From: Persicaria tinctoria
Taxonomy: Eukaryota > Streptophyta > Magnoliopsida > Caryophyllales > Polygonaceae
Direction: 5' to 3'
Assembly (NCBI GenBank): GCA_037127255.1
Contig: JBANSL010000009.1
Coordinates: 3,592,001 to 3,656,000 of the forward strand
Length of the DNA: 64,000 nt
The notes below the pieces were generated by a model. The model saw nothing but the letters and a program-made list of their open reading frames with translations. It was not told where the DNA came from and did not search any database. The position numbers and the translations under genes were made by a program. Positions 11,161 to 23,090 of this stretch are shown piece after piece (positions within the stretch are counted from its first letter, which is position 1; every line of letters begins with the position of its first letter).

Positions 11161-13219
11161 TTGAATTTGGGAAAATTTAATTTAGAGTTTTGACTCCGTT
11201 TTCTTTTTTCTCGTTTAGAAGTCAATTTTGAGATTAACCCACTGGAATAAACCGGCAATGAAATTTTACGAGTTTGACTTAATGATTTCCGCTAAACCCA
11301 ATTTTGAATTTGCCAATTATAATTCTAATATTTTAGTGGGTCGATTTCGTAATTAGCCATATATTTAGGAAATTTAAAGTCATATGTGTAAGCATATGGG
11401 TTGACATCGAATGCTTTTGTGCTTTCATCTATGTCAAACACACAACTTCACATTTGCCGATTGAATTAAACCCAACCCAATTTTAATTGTGGCCCACATT
11501 TTTAATCAGCCCAATTTATTAATTCAGCATGTAGGCCATAGCCTTAAACGCTGCGCCTTCTTCGTTTTCAGTCTTCATGTCTCCTTTCTCAAAACGACGA
11601 TTGCATCCCTTTGACAGTAGCAACCCTTCGACGCCTGAACTTGTGGCTTCAGATTCTAGCAGCTGAAACGGGACGATCAGGACGAGTCGGGCCTCGAAAA
11701 TCCGGGACGAGTCCAAGGTGCGATTTCCACTCGGATCGCTCTGACTAGGTACGCTTCAGGCTTTTTGTTATTTTGTTTGTTCGTTTGCGGATTTCAGCCT
11801 CGAACACTTTATTCAATCTCGCCTCTAGCCAATTCTTGACCTGAATTGAGGATCTTCAATTGAATCCCCTTTTAATTGAGTGCCTAATTTTTTACACTCA
11901 ACTGGCTTCGTTTTCAAATCGCGATTTTAGGGTTTAAATTTGTGCAATTTGGGGCTTTTTGGTTTAGGGGTCATGGAAGGACGCTAGTTCAAGGTCGGGG
12001 AATGATGAGGAAAGGATGAGAGAAGACTGAAAATGGCTCTTGAAGACAGAGTATCCGGAGCTCCCGCCGCTTGAAGAACAATCGGTATGTTTTTTTTTTT
12101 CTTCTTCGATTTGCCTTTTGATCCGAATCTGAACGACGTGGGCTTTAGCTAGGGCTGATTTTTTTGCTTTTCCATTTAGGATTTTTTTTGTTTGGAGGCT
12201 TTTGGAGTTAAGACAGCAAAAGAGGATTCAGATTCAAGGCTCAGGGGATGACAAAGGCAACGCATCAACCGGGTGCGACCCTGCAACGTCGGGTGCGACC
12301 CTGCAACGTCGAAGACAGTCGTTGTTTTAGCTCCTCAGTTCGGGTATGTTAATGTAACTTTTCCCGTTTTGTTTGCACTGAATTGGAATCTCAATTTGGG
12401 GTAGACATGGGCTGATCTTGATTTAGGTATTTTGATTTGGTGTTAGTTGCAATTTGATAGCAACCAGTGAGGATTTAGGGTTTAGGAGCTTGCTTGATTT
12501 AGACCGTTTAGGACGATTAGTCTGTCCTTTGCGATCACACTGCTTTTAATTGGTGCATAAAATCTGTTATCTTTCTTTTTCTTTGATTTCAACTTCCTCA
12601 ACTTCCTTAACTTCCTTAATACCACGTCCGGCTGCAGTGAACTTGTTTCCTTTGTTTGTTTGTTTGAAACTTGTTGCGATATGAACGTGTGAATTAGTTG
12701 ACTGATTTAGGACCAATTAAGCAGTGTGTTGACTGATTTAGGACCAATTAAGCAGTGTTTTGCTCAGACTTTAATGCTGGTTTTGCCTCCTGCTCAGCAG
12801 CTCTTTGGTTGAGTTTAGACTCCTTTAGGTGTAAGTTTAGACTCACAAGGGCTTAGTTTGCTTTGTGTAGTCAAACCGATGGTTTGTTGGCTTTACTGAC
12901 TTGCTTTGCTAATACTTTTCAGCAATCTGCACAGATTCAACTTGAACAGAAAATCTGCGTGAGTTTTGTGAATTTTGTTGTTTTGTTGTTTTGTTAGCCA
13001 ATTTTCACAGATTCAACTTGAACAGAAAATCTGCGTGAGTTTTGTGAATTTTGTTGTTGTGTTTTTTTTTTTCTTGAAGCTGGTAGCCTTAGCTTTGGAA
13101 TTCTCTGCAGAAATTTTGACAGAACTTCACCCTTGTTTTAGGGTAAACCTCTGATTTCCTTAGGAAAATTATTGCCTTGAGGACTTTGTTGTGTGAGACT
13201 GAATTTGCTTGCAATTTGT

Positions 13220-13554
13220 TTACTTGATTTGGCCGCCTAGTTTAGGGAAAATCCAGCATGAATTAGTCTGCTAGTTTAGGGAAAATCCAGCATGAATTAG
13301 TCCGCTAGGGAAAATCCAGCAGCGTTTCACCCAGGCCACAAGCGAAAAGGTTTGCAAGGGCCTAAGCCACGAGCGAAAGCTTGAGGGTTTGCAAGGGCGG
13401 GGTTTCGAGAATCGATTTTGGCAGCATGTCGGCTTGATTTGGGGTGATTTGATGACTCCGAAACCCATGCCACAAGCGAAAGCCTGCAAGGTTTGCTAGG
13501 GCCTAAGCCACGAGCGAAAGCTTGAGGGTTTGCAAGGGCGGGGTTTCAAGAATC
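13220..13554 (+). repeat. Short tandem and dispersed duplications
   Basis: A unit of about 37 bp (CTAGTTTAGGGAAAATCCAG and following) occurs twice plus a partial copy at 13225-13312. A block of about 80 bp containing CCACGAGCGAAAGCTTGAGG appears at about 13337-13414 and again at 13470-13554. Confidence 0.7.
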
Positions 13555-14874
13555 AATAGGAATCCCCACGCATAGAGGGAGAGCTACCTTGGCTCTCTTC
13601 TTCTTCCTTGCTTTCTTCCGACGTGTGTTTTCTTTTCTGCAGCCTTTCTTTTCTTTTTTGCCGTGTGAATTTTTTTCTTTGCCCTAGCATGCTTCTTTTA
13701 TAGGGAGAGTGCACAGAATAGGATAGATCCTAGTTAAGAAAATATCTTTCTTTTCCTTAAAAGATAAAACATTATCTTTTCTAGAAGACCTTCTATCTTT
13801 TTTTTCTTTCTCTTTAACTGCTGATTTCCTTCCATCAGCTAAATATCGATAGGCTCTCTTCTCTTATTTATCTATTCACCTACCTATTTAGTTGATTCTG
13901 CTAACATCACGTACCTTTGGAGCCTATTTTGGGCTTTGGGCTGTCCTTTAATTTAAACAAGCCCATGTGATTTTTTTTCTTCAAACCCATTAATTAATTC
14001 AATCAGAATTTTACTTTTGCAGGTCCAATCTGATAGCTGAACCAGCACCCAAGTGACGGATTTTTGTGCTCTCGGAGGCTTAACTATTTTACTTTTTATT
14101 TATATATATGCTCGACCATTGTATCTGCATACTTTAGTTTACGAGCTTGGAGTACGCTAAAATGGTGTAATTGATATGTAACACATTTTGCGCACTCTTT
14201 ATTTGCCTGGAATCATTGTCCGCCAATTTTCGTTCGTGTTTAATATAGAGTATCACATGAGAGCTTCACAAAAAATAATTTCATGAGCTTATACAATATC
14301 TTTTGATTAAACACGAATTTTTACTCCCAAACAATTCCTATTTGTTAATAACAAAAGTTATTTGATGAAAAGCATGATCTTTATGCCTTTATGTGTTACT
14401 TTGCATAGCTATCTTTGTGGTGTTGATGCCCTGATCTTTGAAGTCTTTAGTTTATTGATTTTATTTCATCAATTTCGTGTTCTGTCTTGCGAAAAGTTAC
14501 GATGTTTAGTTTCTGTGTTGCTCGAGATCGACGAGTTTTGGTTGACGTCGAGGAAGGTTAGTCGAAGTCGAAGAAGCTTAGTGGAAATCGACCAGTCTCT
14601 GCTTTTTGTTTTCGTTTTCTATTTGTTTCTGCTTTCTGTTTTAGTCGACAGGGTGGTCGAAGTCGAGTACCTTACTCGAAATCGAGGACTCTTCTAGTCG
14701 AATTCGCATTATTTCTGGAACTGAAAAGGCGGGCGCTGAAACGCTTCCTCGTGGGTCGATCCTGACTGCCTTCTACTACAACGGGAGGAAGTTTTGTATT
14801 TATTTGCTAAGACAGGAAATCAGTTTGCTTTATATTTTATTTATATTTTATACTTGACACATTCTCCTGCAACA

Positions 14875-16177
14875 ATAAGTATCATGCTAGGATTGAATTG
14901 AACTGAGCATGTGGTTACTATGTGTGTTTGAATACAGAACGACCGTTATCTGTGATAGTCCAAGAGTCTTTGCTAGGGTCATAGGGTAACCGAGCCCCAT
15001 TGGGTTTGCCCTGAGTTAATCGAGCCGATATGAGCATCATATGATATCCCAGCATCATCGGGCAAGCGATGAGATGATATGATATGATGATGACGTGATT
15101 TGTGCCCCATCACAAGGAAATTGCTATGCTATAGCACCGAACTGGCTAACCACTGCACTAACGGGAAGGGGTGCAAAGGTAGGAGAGGGATATGCCACTT
15201 GGCATTGTCTTACGCCATTTATAGTTTTCTGCATATTATTATAACTGTCAAGCATGCTTATGTGATTTAAATCTTATACTGCATTAGACCATCCTTTATT
15301 TAGGTATAGGCATGTTATGTGGCCTCATCGCAGTTAGAGAACCCGTAGGCGATTACAGGGCCTGGCTTTGTGGATAGTGTTAAGTACCTATCCATGCTTG
15401 CTCCTTGCTTCTATGGCGGGAAACCCTTTGGCGAATCAAAGAATCTGGCTAACCTTCTAACTTGGTAAAATGGTAATCATTCGCTTATATTTTGGTTTTG
15501 ACCAGGCTCTGCCGTGGCACTTTGTATCTTAACTTTGCTTCCGCTTTACTTTCATTTGAATTGAATTTCGCGATATAGTCCTAGGACGGGTTAAGGGTAC
15601 CCAAAGACCCTTCGAGGTTTTTAGGTTTTGAAATCCCTCTTTCTACTAATCTTAAAATGAGTTTGAAACCTCGACCCATACCTGAATTTCAAGATCCAAA
15701 CAAGGGGTTTAATCCCTTGAAACGTAACCCGAAAATCATAATTCTGGACTGTTACAACGTGGTTGCCATTTGTCTTGGTATATTTATGTTTTTTTTACAA
15801 CTATTCTAGGTCATTCGAAAACATCCTCTTAACTTAGTCGAGGAAAAGAAGCTTTTAACTTGACTCACTCGGATCTTTCCTTAAGCATGATATATTGAAA
15901 TTGTTATCATTGTTGTTTTAAATTTTTTATTGGAGGCAAAGATAAGTTAGATAACAATTCAAATTTTTTTTATTGGTTCGATAAGAAAATAAGGATACTC
16001 CACCAAATCACTAGCCTTACTCAAAATATATGCACGGGATCGAAGATCTATGTCACAATAACAACAATCATCACATATATCCTACCACCTAGAAAGGACT
16101 GAGGGATCTAGTAGTACGCACCCTTTCTTTAACAAAGTTGAGAGAGTGTTTCCGTGTGACCATACAATATATTAAAA

Positions 16178-16182
<5 letters not shown>
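14875..16182. other. Unclassified repeat-like DNA, no gene called
   Basis: Continues the sequence interrupted by the solo LTR. It contains ATGATATGATATGATGATG-type short repeats (about 15030-15100) but no supported coding frame. It is probably an old retroelement remnant. Confidence 0.35.

Positions 16183-16257
<75 letters not shown>
16183..16257. repeat. (TA)n microsatellite
   Basis: About 37 uninterrupted TA units. Any reading frame through it encodes alternating Tyr/Ile and is spurious. Confidence 0.95.
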
Positions 16258-16263
<6 letters not shown>

Positions 16264-16795
16264 CAAGACTTATATAAGAATTTATAAGACAAGATATATA
16301 AAAATATATAAAGGGTAGAAGAAACTAAAGAAACGTTGCAGAACGACGGCTAAGCTCCAGAACACCTATTAATATCCCTTTTTTACAGTGATTGCTCGTA
16401 TCCACTCTACCCTACCTCACGAAACCCCTCCTAAAAATCCCATTTTAAGTGGGACCCATACGAATCTGGGTAGGATCGTCGCGACCAACACTGGCTTACC
16501 TGACCCACGTGATCCATGTACACGTGGCCCAACCTGTGTCGTGGAGTGTCAGACGAAGAGGACCCCTCCCAAATTTACCTCGAGGAATGTCGCCTTGATC
16601 CGTGGGGTTCGAAGAACATACTTGTGACACGAGCGAAGGTTGGATTTATCAAATCGTCGCGGATAGAGTTTATCTTCTCCCACGAGGGCCTTTTGGGATT
16701 CTTTTACTGATTGGACGCTGAAGTACGTTATCGGTGATTCTTCCGCAGAGCTACATGGGTAATCAGTGGTGTAACCAAGCCCCTACCCAATCTTT

Positions 16796-16835
<40 letters not shown>

Positions 16836-17044
16836 CCCCCCCCCCCGAGTTCGGTGATTTCCCAAAATGTCGGGTCAGTCTTGACACGTGTAAACTCCAT
16901 GGTTATGGGGCATGTGTGACACGTGTCCTTTTCATTCTCTGTATTTCGTCTGCGGCTGCCTTCATCGGACGCGGCTGCTTCCATTGGACGTTTTCTTCTG
17001 GTTTCGTCACTTTCATCGGACGAGGCTACTTTGGACGTTTTCAT
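16258..17044. other. No gene called; (CT)n and poly-C tract inside
   Basis: Short frames on both strands lack domains. A (CT)n run followed directly by about 14 C residues lies at about 16797-16846. The sequence has locally raised GC but no recognisable product. Confidence 0.35.
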
Positions 17045-17059
17045 CTGGTTTCATCACTA

Positions 17060-17640
17060 TCTTGTGCCAACTCTTTAGTGATCTCTAAGACGGCAAGGTC
17101 CTGTCTCATCACCTCCTTTCAACTCTTCTTGATATCCAAGTTATTACACCTACGGATTTTCTCATTCCAGTCTCTAGCTCGTTTCCACATGACCAAACCA
17201 TCGAAGCCTCGACTCACACATCTTGTCCTTAATACAAATTACACCCTACCTTTTCACGGATAGCCTTGTTCCTGATTCTATCTTGTCTCGTGTGTCCACA
17301 CATCCATTTTATCATTCGCATCTCTGCTACAATGAGTCTTTGTTCCTGTGCATTTGTGGTCGCCCAACAATTTGCCTCGCAAAGTAGAGCGGGCATCATT
17401 ACGATTTTGTAAAATTTTCTTTAGTTTTAGAGGGACCTTTCAATCGCACAAGACTCCAGATGCAGCCCTCCATTCTTACCACCTCATTCGAATCTTGTGC
17501 TTAATATCCTTGTCTATATTCCATTTCTATGCATAACTATTAAAATTGAGGGTGATAATCTAATAATTGAGATGATATTGATAGGTGTCCTTTGCCACCC
17601 GATGTCTTTCCAATTGGCTTCATTCTCCCATCTTTTTCGT
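17060..17640 (-). pseudogene. RTE-clade LINE relic (C-terminal part of reverse transcriptase ORF)
   Basis: The minus strand reads, with stops and shifts between blocks, HKIRMRW, WRAASGVLCD, KVPLKLK, then EMRMIKWMCGHTRQDRIRNK and IREKVG. This is the conserved tail of plant RTE-type non-LTR retrotransposon proteins (WR.ASGVLCD...PLKLKGKFYR...EMRMLRWMCGHTR.D.IRN). Several in-frame stops and at least two frameshifts show it is dead. Endonuclease and upstream polymerase motifs are absent from the flanking DNA. Confidence 0.75.
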
Positions 17641-17649
17641 GAGTGCAAC

Positions 17650-17875
17650 ATGGTAACAGATAAAGAAGTACACCTTAGAGCAACCCCAACAGTGAACCTA
17701 AAGGTTCATCTGCATGCCAAGTGGAAAAAAAGTTGCGGGGAAAAAAGAAAAAGGCATGAATCCACTGGTTAAGATTCATCTGCAAAGACCCCAAAAAAGG
17801 GTTCATGAGCGCTAATACCCAAGCCATAGTTAATTAAATTGTTAAAATGGCAATTTCAGCCATTTTAAGATTATA

Positions 17876-17919
<44 letters not shown>

Positions 17920-18343
17920 TTTAATATAATTTAATTTTCTCTACATATAGACATCCACTTTGCATATGTTTCGATGGAAAAAAATCATGATATACCCTAT
18001 TTCGTGTGACGCTCGTATAATTTATTATCCGATTGTGATACTAATTATAATATTTAATATTCAATAATAATAATTTATTATTGTTAAGAAAATTAAATAA
18101 CTGATAATATTTAATAATAATAAATTATTAATAATAATAAAAGTAATTACAATATTCAATATTTAATAATGAAAAATCCACCATTTATACAAATTGTAAT
18201 ATTAAAATAACTAATAATATTTAATAATAACAAACTTATTATTATTAATAAACTTAATGAGAATAGATTATATTATGAGTTTAATATAAGAAAATTTCAT
18301 GTAATAAAAAGAAATACAAAGAAACGTAAGTTATGAGCCCAAG
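17650..18343. other. AT-rich DNA with (TA)n, no gene called
   Basis: A TA tract lies at about 17880-17917, followed by very AT-rich sequence with repeated TAATAATAAT strings. The AGCAACCCCAACAGTGAACC stretch near 17690 resembles the start of a common plant miniature element, but I could not find its other end. Confidence 0.35.
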
Positions 18344-21300
18344 GTTTTTTTTTGTCTGAAAGGAGAGTCGGAGCTCTCCGCGCATCTCGATGTGCTTTTA
18401 TTAAAATAGAAAAAGGCTAAGTAGTTAGTAAACGGGGGATAGCCCGACACCTTACATCGTTTTGCAGATACGATAAAACACCCTTAGGCGGGTCAAACAA
18501 TACCATCAAACCAATGTCATAAAGAAAAGCTAAGCTAGTAAGGTGATCCGCAATGCAATTTTGCTTCGCGAAACACATGTCGAACCTGGATTTCCCAGTT
18601 TCTTCTAATTAAGCATTGACATCTAGTGACAAGGCTAGCTAGTGGCTGACATCGCGAGATTTCTTTCCCTAGGAAGAGGTCACTGTAGTATGAGAATCCA
18701 TGTCAAGAATCACACGTCTGTAGCCACCTTCCCAAGCGCGTTTAAGCCCCTATAATACACCCCAAAACTCAGCCTTGGGTACAGTACATGTGCCTAAATT
18801 CAGAAGGAACCCATGGTGCCACTCACCAGCACTACCCCTAATGACACCAGTCGCGGTGCCATGCCCATCCCGACGAACAACGCCATCCGTATTAACCTTC
18901 ACCCACCCTTCGTTAGGCTTTTGCCACGCTATCTTTATTTCCCGCTTCTTCTGCCCATCTTCGCTCTTCTGCTGCTTTCTCCAGCTCTCCTTATAACTCT
19001 TCGTCTGATTTATAATGAAGGTCTGTTTGCATCCCCTCCAAGCTTTGCTTTTGAAGATTTTGTCATTGCGCCATTTCCACAACCACCAAAGGGTACCTGC
19101 AAAAACATCCTGCCACACCAAGCTATCGATATAAACAGAAGAGTTAGCAAGATTACCTCTAACCCATGCTGCATAAGTGTCATAAAGAACTCTTCGTCCA
19201 TCCTGATTACGTTCACGCTCTCCAAAACGGTCTTGGTGTCTTTGCAGTCTCTCAACAGGTGGATCATGGTTTCCACCTGGTCTTTGCAGGCGATGTAGCT
19301 TTGAGACGTGACCATATGTCTTTGAACACGTTCGGCGTTCGTAAGAATGGAACCCTATAGGCATTTCCCCATGAAGACTATATTCCTCTCATGCACCTTC
19401 AACTTCCATATCCCTTTAAACATAACATGATCCACCCCTCTGACCCCCTTGTTACCACGCACCAAATCATACGCCGAGGAAACCGTGTACTGCCCCATTT
19501 TTGTCAACGCCCAACTCACCTCATCTTCCTCCCCCATGTCGCATGAACATCAAAACAGGACAACTGTAACATGACCTCCCTCGGTAAGACCCTTGCCAAC
19601 ACCTCCCAATTCTAGTGCCCACTCTCCATCCAGTAATCTACCACCAGTTGCTGCTGTTAATTGCTCTGGATGTCCCAGGTTGCTAACTGAATCAAAGGTG
19701 TGTCCAACGCCCAACAATTCGTCTAGAACTTAATCTTCTCCCCATCACCCAGCTGCCACTTCATACCCTTGTGATGTTATGCAACATGTGAGAAGGGGCC
19801 ACAACAGTCCCTCCCGAATCCGGAACATGCTTACTTCGAACCACCTCAACCCAAAGCGCATTATATTCTGTAAGGAAGTGCTAGGCCAGTTTGCCTACCA
19901 ACACAATATTCATAGCTCTCATGCACCGAATATCAAGCCCTCTAACTCTTTCGGCTTGCAAATTTCACACCAACTCACCATAGGCAGCTTTCGAGCATCC
20001 TCCCTATCACCCCAGAGGAATCTTTTGCAGATTTTTTCTATTTCCTTGGTGAACGCTCTCGGAAGAAGCATAGAACCCATAGAGTAGTTGCGCATCGATG
20101 AAAGCACCGATCTCGTGAGTGTCTCTCTTCCCGTAAAGCTTAAAGTCTTGCCTTTCCAACCAGCGAGACGAGCTTGGATCTTAGTCAACAAAGGCTCGAA
20201 CAAGCTCTTAGCCACCCTTTGGTGAAGGAGCGGAACCCCAAGATAAGTACCCAACTTTGTCGTCACTACAATGCCTCCAGCTTGTTGGATTTTTTTTCTT
20301 AGCTCGATGCTAAAGTTCTTAGAAACAAAAACCTTCGACTTCTCCTTACTGACGCGTTGGCCCGAGGCTTTATAGAAAACCTCTAACACCCCCCATGATC
20401 ACTTTCATTTGATGTTCCGATGCATCCGCGCATAAGATGATATCATCGACAAAGAACATGTGCGAAATTGGAGGTCCCCCTCTCGAAATGTGGACCGACT
20501 TCAACTCTCCTCCTTCCATAGCCCTATTTATAATGTGGCTTAACCGTTCAATGCAAAGCACAAACAAGTACGGAGAGATAGAGTCGCCTTGGCTCACCCC
20601 TATTTCTGGTTTGAATTTGGTCGACACTTCCCCGTTCTAAAGAGTCTGCATGACATTGGTTCTCACGCACTCTCTAATTCATTCAATCTCCTCTTTCGAG
20701 ACCCCAACAGCCTTAAAAGTATCTTCAATAAAATCCAATCGGAGTCTATCGTACGCCTTCTCAAGATCAAGTTTTAGGATCATCCATTTCTTCCCCGTTA
20801 TTTTCTTTCTCATCAAATGCACAACTTCCTGGAATAGAACAAGATTGTCCTGAATCCATCTTCTAGGAAGAAAAATACCTTGCGTCGGACCAATGAGTTC
20901 CCCGGTCACTTTTTGCATTCGCAAGACCAACACCTTGGAGATGATTTTATATATGACCTTACACAAGGCAATAGGCTTGAATTGCTTTATAGTCTCCAGT
21001 TTCCCGACCTTGGTGAGAAGAACAATGACAGTATCATTCATTCCTTTCAGCGGCTTCCTTTCAGAGAAAACCCCCAACACTTCCTTAACAAGGTCCCATA
21101 TCCTTCATGGCATCTAAACCCCAACAGAATCCCCGACAATCTCCCATCACTTCTGGTAGAACACATGTTGAAAACCATTTAAACACGGGCTTTTATAAGG
21201 TCCTATCTCCTTCGTGGCATTCCAAACATCAGCACTCGTAAATGGTGCATTGATTATGACTCTCATACCAGCATCCAACTCGGGGACATCGTCAGCCTCA

Positions 21301-21830
21301 AGAGTGCAAGTCAATATAGGCGTGATATCAGAAGTGCTATAGAGCTCCTTAAAATATCTCAAAGCAATTTTCTCCATTTTACCATTATCATCAGTCCATC
21401 TGTTTCTTTCGTCCAGCAACCCTTTAATCTTATTTTTCTTTCTCTTTATGACTGTGGACAGATGAAAGAAAGAAGTATTTCGATCACCATCACGAAGCTT
21501 GTTTTCACGAGACTTTTGCAACCAAATATTTTCCTCCTGATTGAGAGCACGTTCAAGTTCAATATGTAGTTCACTTTCCCGCATCAGTAAAATGGCCGAC
21601 ATCCCCAACTGAGGATTTTTTTGCAACTTCTCAATCGTGCCAATCAAGCCATTCTTCATGTGAAAGATGTTGCCAAAAACCCAGCGATTGCATTTGAGAA
21701 GGATATCTTTAAAAATATAGAGTGAGTCGCGTACCTTGGCCTCTGAGGTCCACCCATTTTTAACCACTTTCTTGAAGTCGGGAAGGCCATCTCTTCGTTT
21801 TAGCATTCTGGTTGGGCTTGAGCGCCATAA
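18344..21830 (-). mobile_element. Decayed, 5'-truncated L1-type LINE
   Basis: Read on the minus strand, ORF2 pieces appear in the expected order: the pre-polymerase region (21806-21147, with NKLRDGDRNTSFFHL), reverse transcriptase (21080-20679, then 20627-20370 with the catalytic FVDDIILCADAS block, then 20389-19919), a zinc-finger/connection region (19537-19355) and an RNase H start (about 18950-18750, VNTDGVVRRDGHG). The 3' end has TAATAAAAG and a poly-A run (poly-T at 18345-18353). The endonuclease domain is missing upstream of 21830, and frameshifts and stops separate the blocks, so the copy is inactive. No target duplication was found. Confidence 0.85.
18750..21830 (-). pseudogene. LINE ORF2 remnant (RT, connection, RNase H)
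   Basis: This would encode the enzyme for target-primed reverse transcription. The polymerase active site survives as VDD at about 20455-20445, with the KLDLEKAYDR block near 20790 (region 20679-21080). At least four breaks interrupt the frame (near 21147, 20679, 20370, 19919-19537). The first RNase H aspartate (NTDG) is present, but the domain ends in a stop after AEFWGVL. No endonuclease is present. Confidence 0.8.
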
Positions 21831-22226
21831 GCATCGTGATTCACTAATGCGGATGGTCTCACTACTTAAACAGAATCCAACTTATAGAAAACCTAACCCT
21901 TAGACCTCATTCATTAAGAGGTTTTAAGAAGACAACGGTTCGGGATGGTCTCTCCAAATTATTTCTTTATAAGAGAAATAAAATAATGATACTCATTTTT
22001 TTTATAGAGTAAAAATTCGGCTGGTTAGATTTAGCCGATAACATCCTTTCAGATGAGATCAATAAGATCTTTATGTGATGCCAGTGCAGACCCGGAAGAA
22101 TGGCGGTTAAGGTATGCAAGCTTATCTCCACTCTGTTCCCTTCCCGTAACACATGGGAAATTTGTGTTCTCGGGAAGGATTTAATTATCCATTTAATGGT
22201 TCACCCTTCCAACCTAATCTTTTTTA
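21831..22226. other. No gene seen
   Basis: Flanking DNA of the LINE. No coding frame or element end was recognised. Confidence 0.4.
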
Positions 22227-22228
22227 TA

Positions 22229-22470
22229 CTCCCTCGGTTAATTAAAACTTGTCGTTTTAAGAAGTAAATTTTATTATGAAAAACTTGTCATTTTAGGTAT
22301 TTTGCTATATACTTTACGAAATTGCCCTTATAATTATTAGATAGTTGTTAGTTGTAGTTTTTGATAAAGTAAAAAGAAGAGTAATACCTAGGGGTATAAG
22401 TGTATTTTTATTTTTTTTCTTAATAACTGTGTAGATTTCTAAAATGACAAATTTTAATTAACGGATGGAG
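22229..22470. mobile_element. Stowaway-type MITE
   Basis: A 242-bp unit flanked by TA on both sides. The inverted ends are CTCCCTCGGTTAATTAAAA on the left and, read inwards from the right, CTCCATCCGTTAATTAAAA. These are the classic CTCCCTC...GAGGGAG ends of Tc1/mariner-related Stowaway elements. A related copy lies at about 63745-63987. Confidence 0.85.
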
Positions 22471-22472
22471 TA

Positions 22473-23084
22473 TTAAATAAAAAACAAAGAAGTTTATAAA
22501 AATACTACTATAAAAAACTGCAGGGGCAAAGACGACAATTCAACCAGGCCATGGATGACGGTTGTATACTATCACTGCGATGACTTGGTAATGAATTGAA
22601 CTTTTATCTTTTCTCTATTATTCTTTTCTGTTTATTTTAAAGTTGTACCGGATTATTATATATGTGGTCCAATAAAGGTGACATTATCACCTTTAAATTA
22701 TATCAGAAAATAGGAATATATCCCTTAATTAATTTGAACAACTAATTTGAAAATGGGATAACAAACTACCAGTAATAATACCAACCGTACGTATTAATTA
22801 TACTAGTATTGATAATTCATAATTAAGACGTTTTTCTTTTGATTTAGATTACGTTTAGTGAAAGAGTAGCTAATATGGTACCTAAAGTGTTTGGATAGTT
22901 GAAGCTGATAGATTATTTATGTTAACGCGGAAACTAAATATATCATAAATCAAGTTTAGGGGTGCACGTCCATATGAAAATGGTGCACATCCATATAAAC
23001 GTGGTGCCCTAAATCATAATTTAACTTCGATTTCTAGTGTATACCTGCACGTTGATTCGGACGTGGCACCACGTCAATAATATC
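22473..23084. other. AT-rich intergenic DNA, no gene seen
   Basis: Left flank of the 19.6 kb retrotransposon. Before insertion it was continuous with the sequence starting at 42663. Confidence 0.5.
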
Positions 23085-23090
23085 ATGCAT

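Larger units (their letters stand above)
10562..14336. mobile_element. Unclassified 3.8 kb insertion inside the solo LTR
   Basis: LTR homology stops at AAAGCATCTAT (10561) and restarts at CCTATTTGTTAATAAC (about 14337), so the interval is a later insertion. It starts ATTCATGTTGAACAAAAAT. Close to the other end the inward-read sequence ATTCGTGTTTAATCAAAAG is similar, so weak terminal inverted repeats are possible. It has no long coding frame. Inside are an array of CCTACGTA...AATCAAG...ACGTAGTTC units (10660-11160) and several short tandem duplications (about 12270-12310, 12690-12765, 12930-13060, 13220-13310, 13337-13554). The class is unknown; a non-autonomous DNA transposon is possible. Confidence 0.6.
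9450..14874 (+). mobile_element. Solo LTR of the Athila-like family, split by an insertion
   Basis: The left end TGTTGTGAGC (9450) and right end CTGCAACA (14874) match the LTR limits of the element at 1910-3834, in opposite orientation. LTR homology covers 9450-10561 and resumes at about 14337. No primer site or internal region follows, so this is a solo LTR left by unequal recombination. The homologous parts total about 1.65 kb. TCGAC-motif clusters lie at about 9720-9900 and 14520-14705. Confidence 0.8.

Noticed and set aside
16089..16292. Tyr/Ile-alternating frame
   Set aside because: Translation of a TA microsatellite. The same applies to frames at 46581-46833, 59951-60142 and 62177-62386.
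20437..21182. Plus-strand frames opposite the decayed LINE
   Set aside because: The minus strand carries the ordered reverse-transcriptase motifs; the plus-strand frames are shadows.
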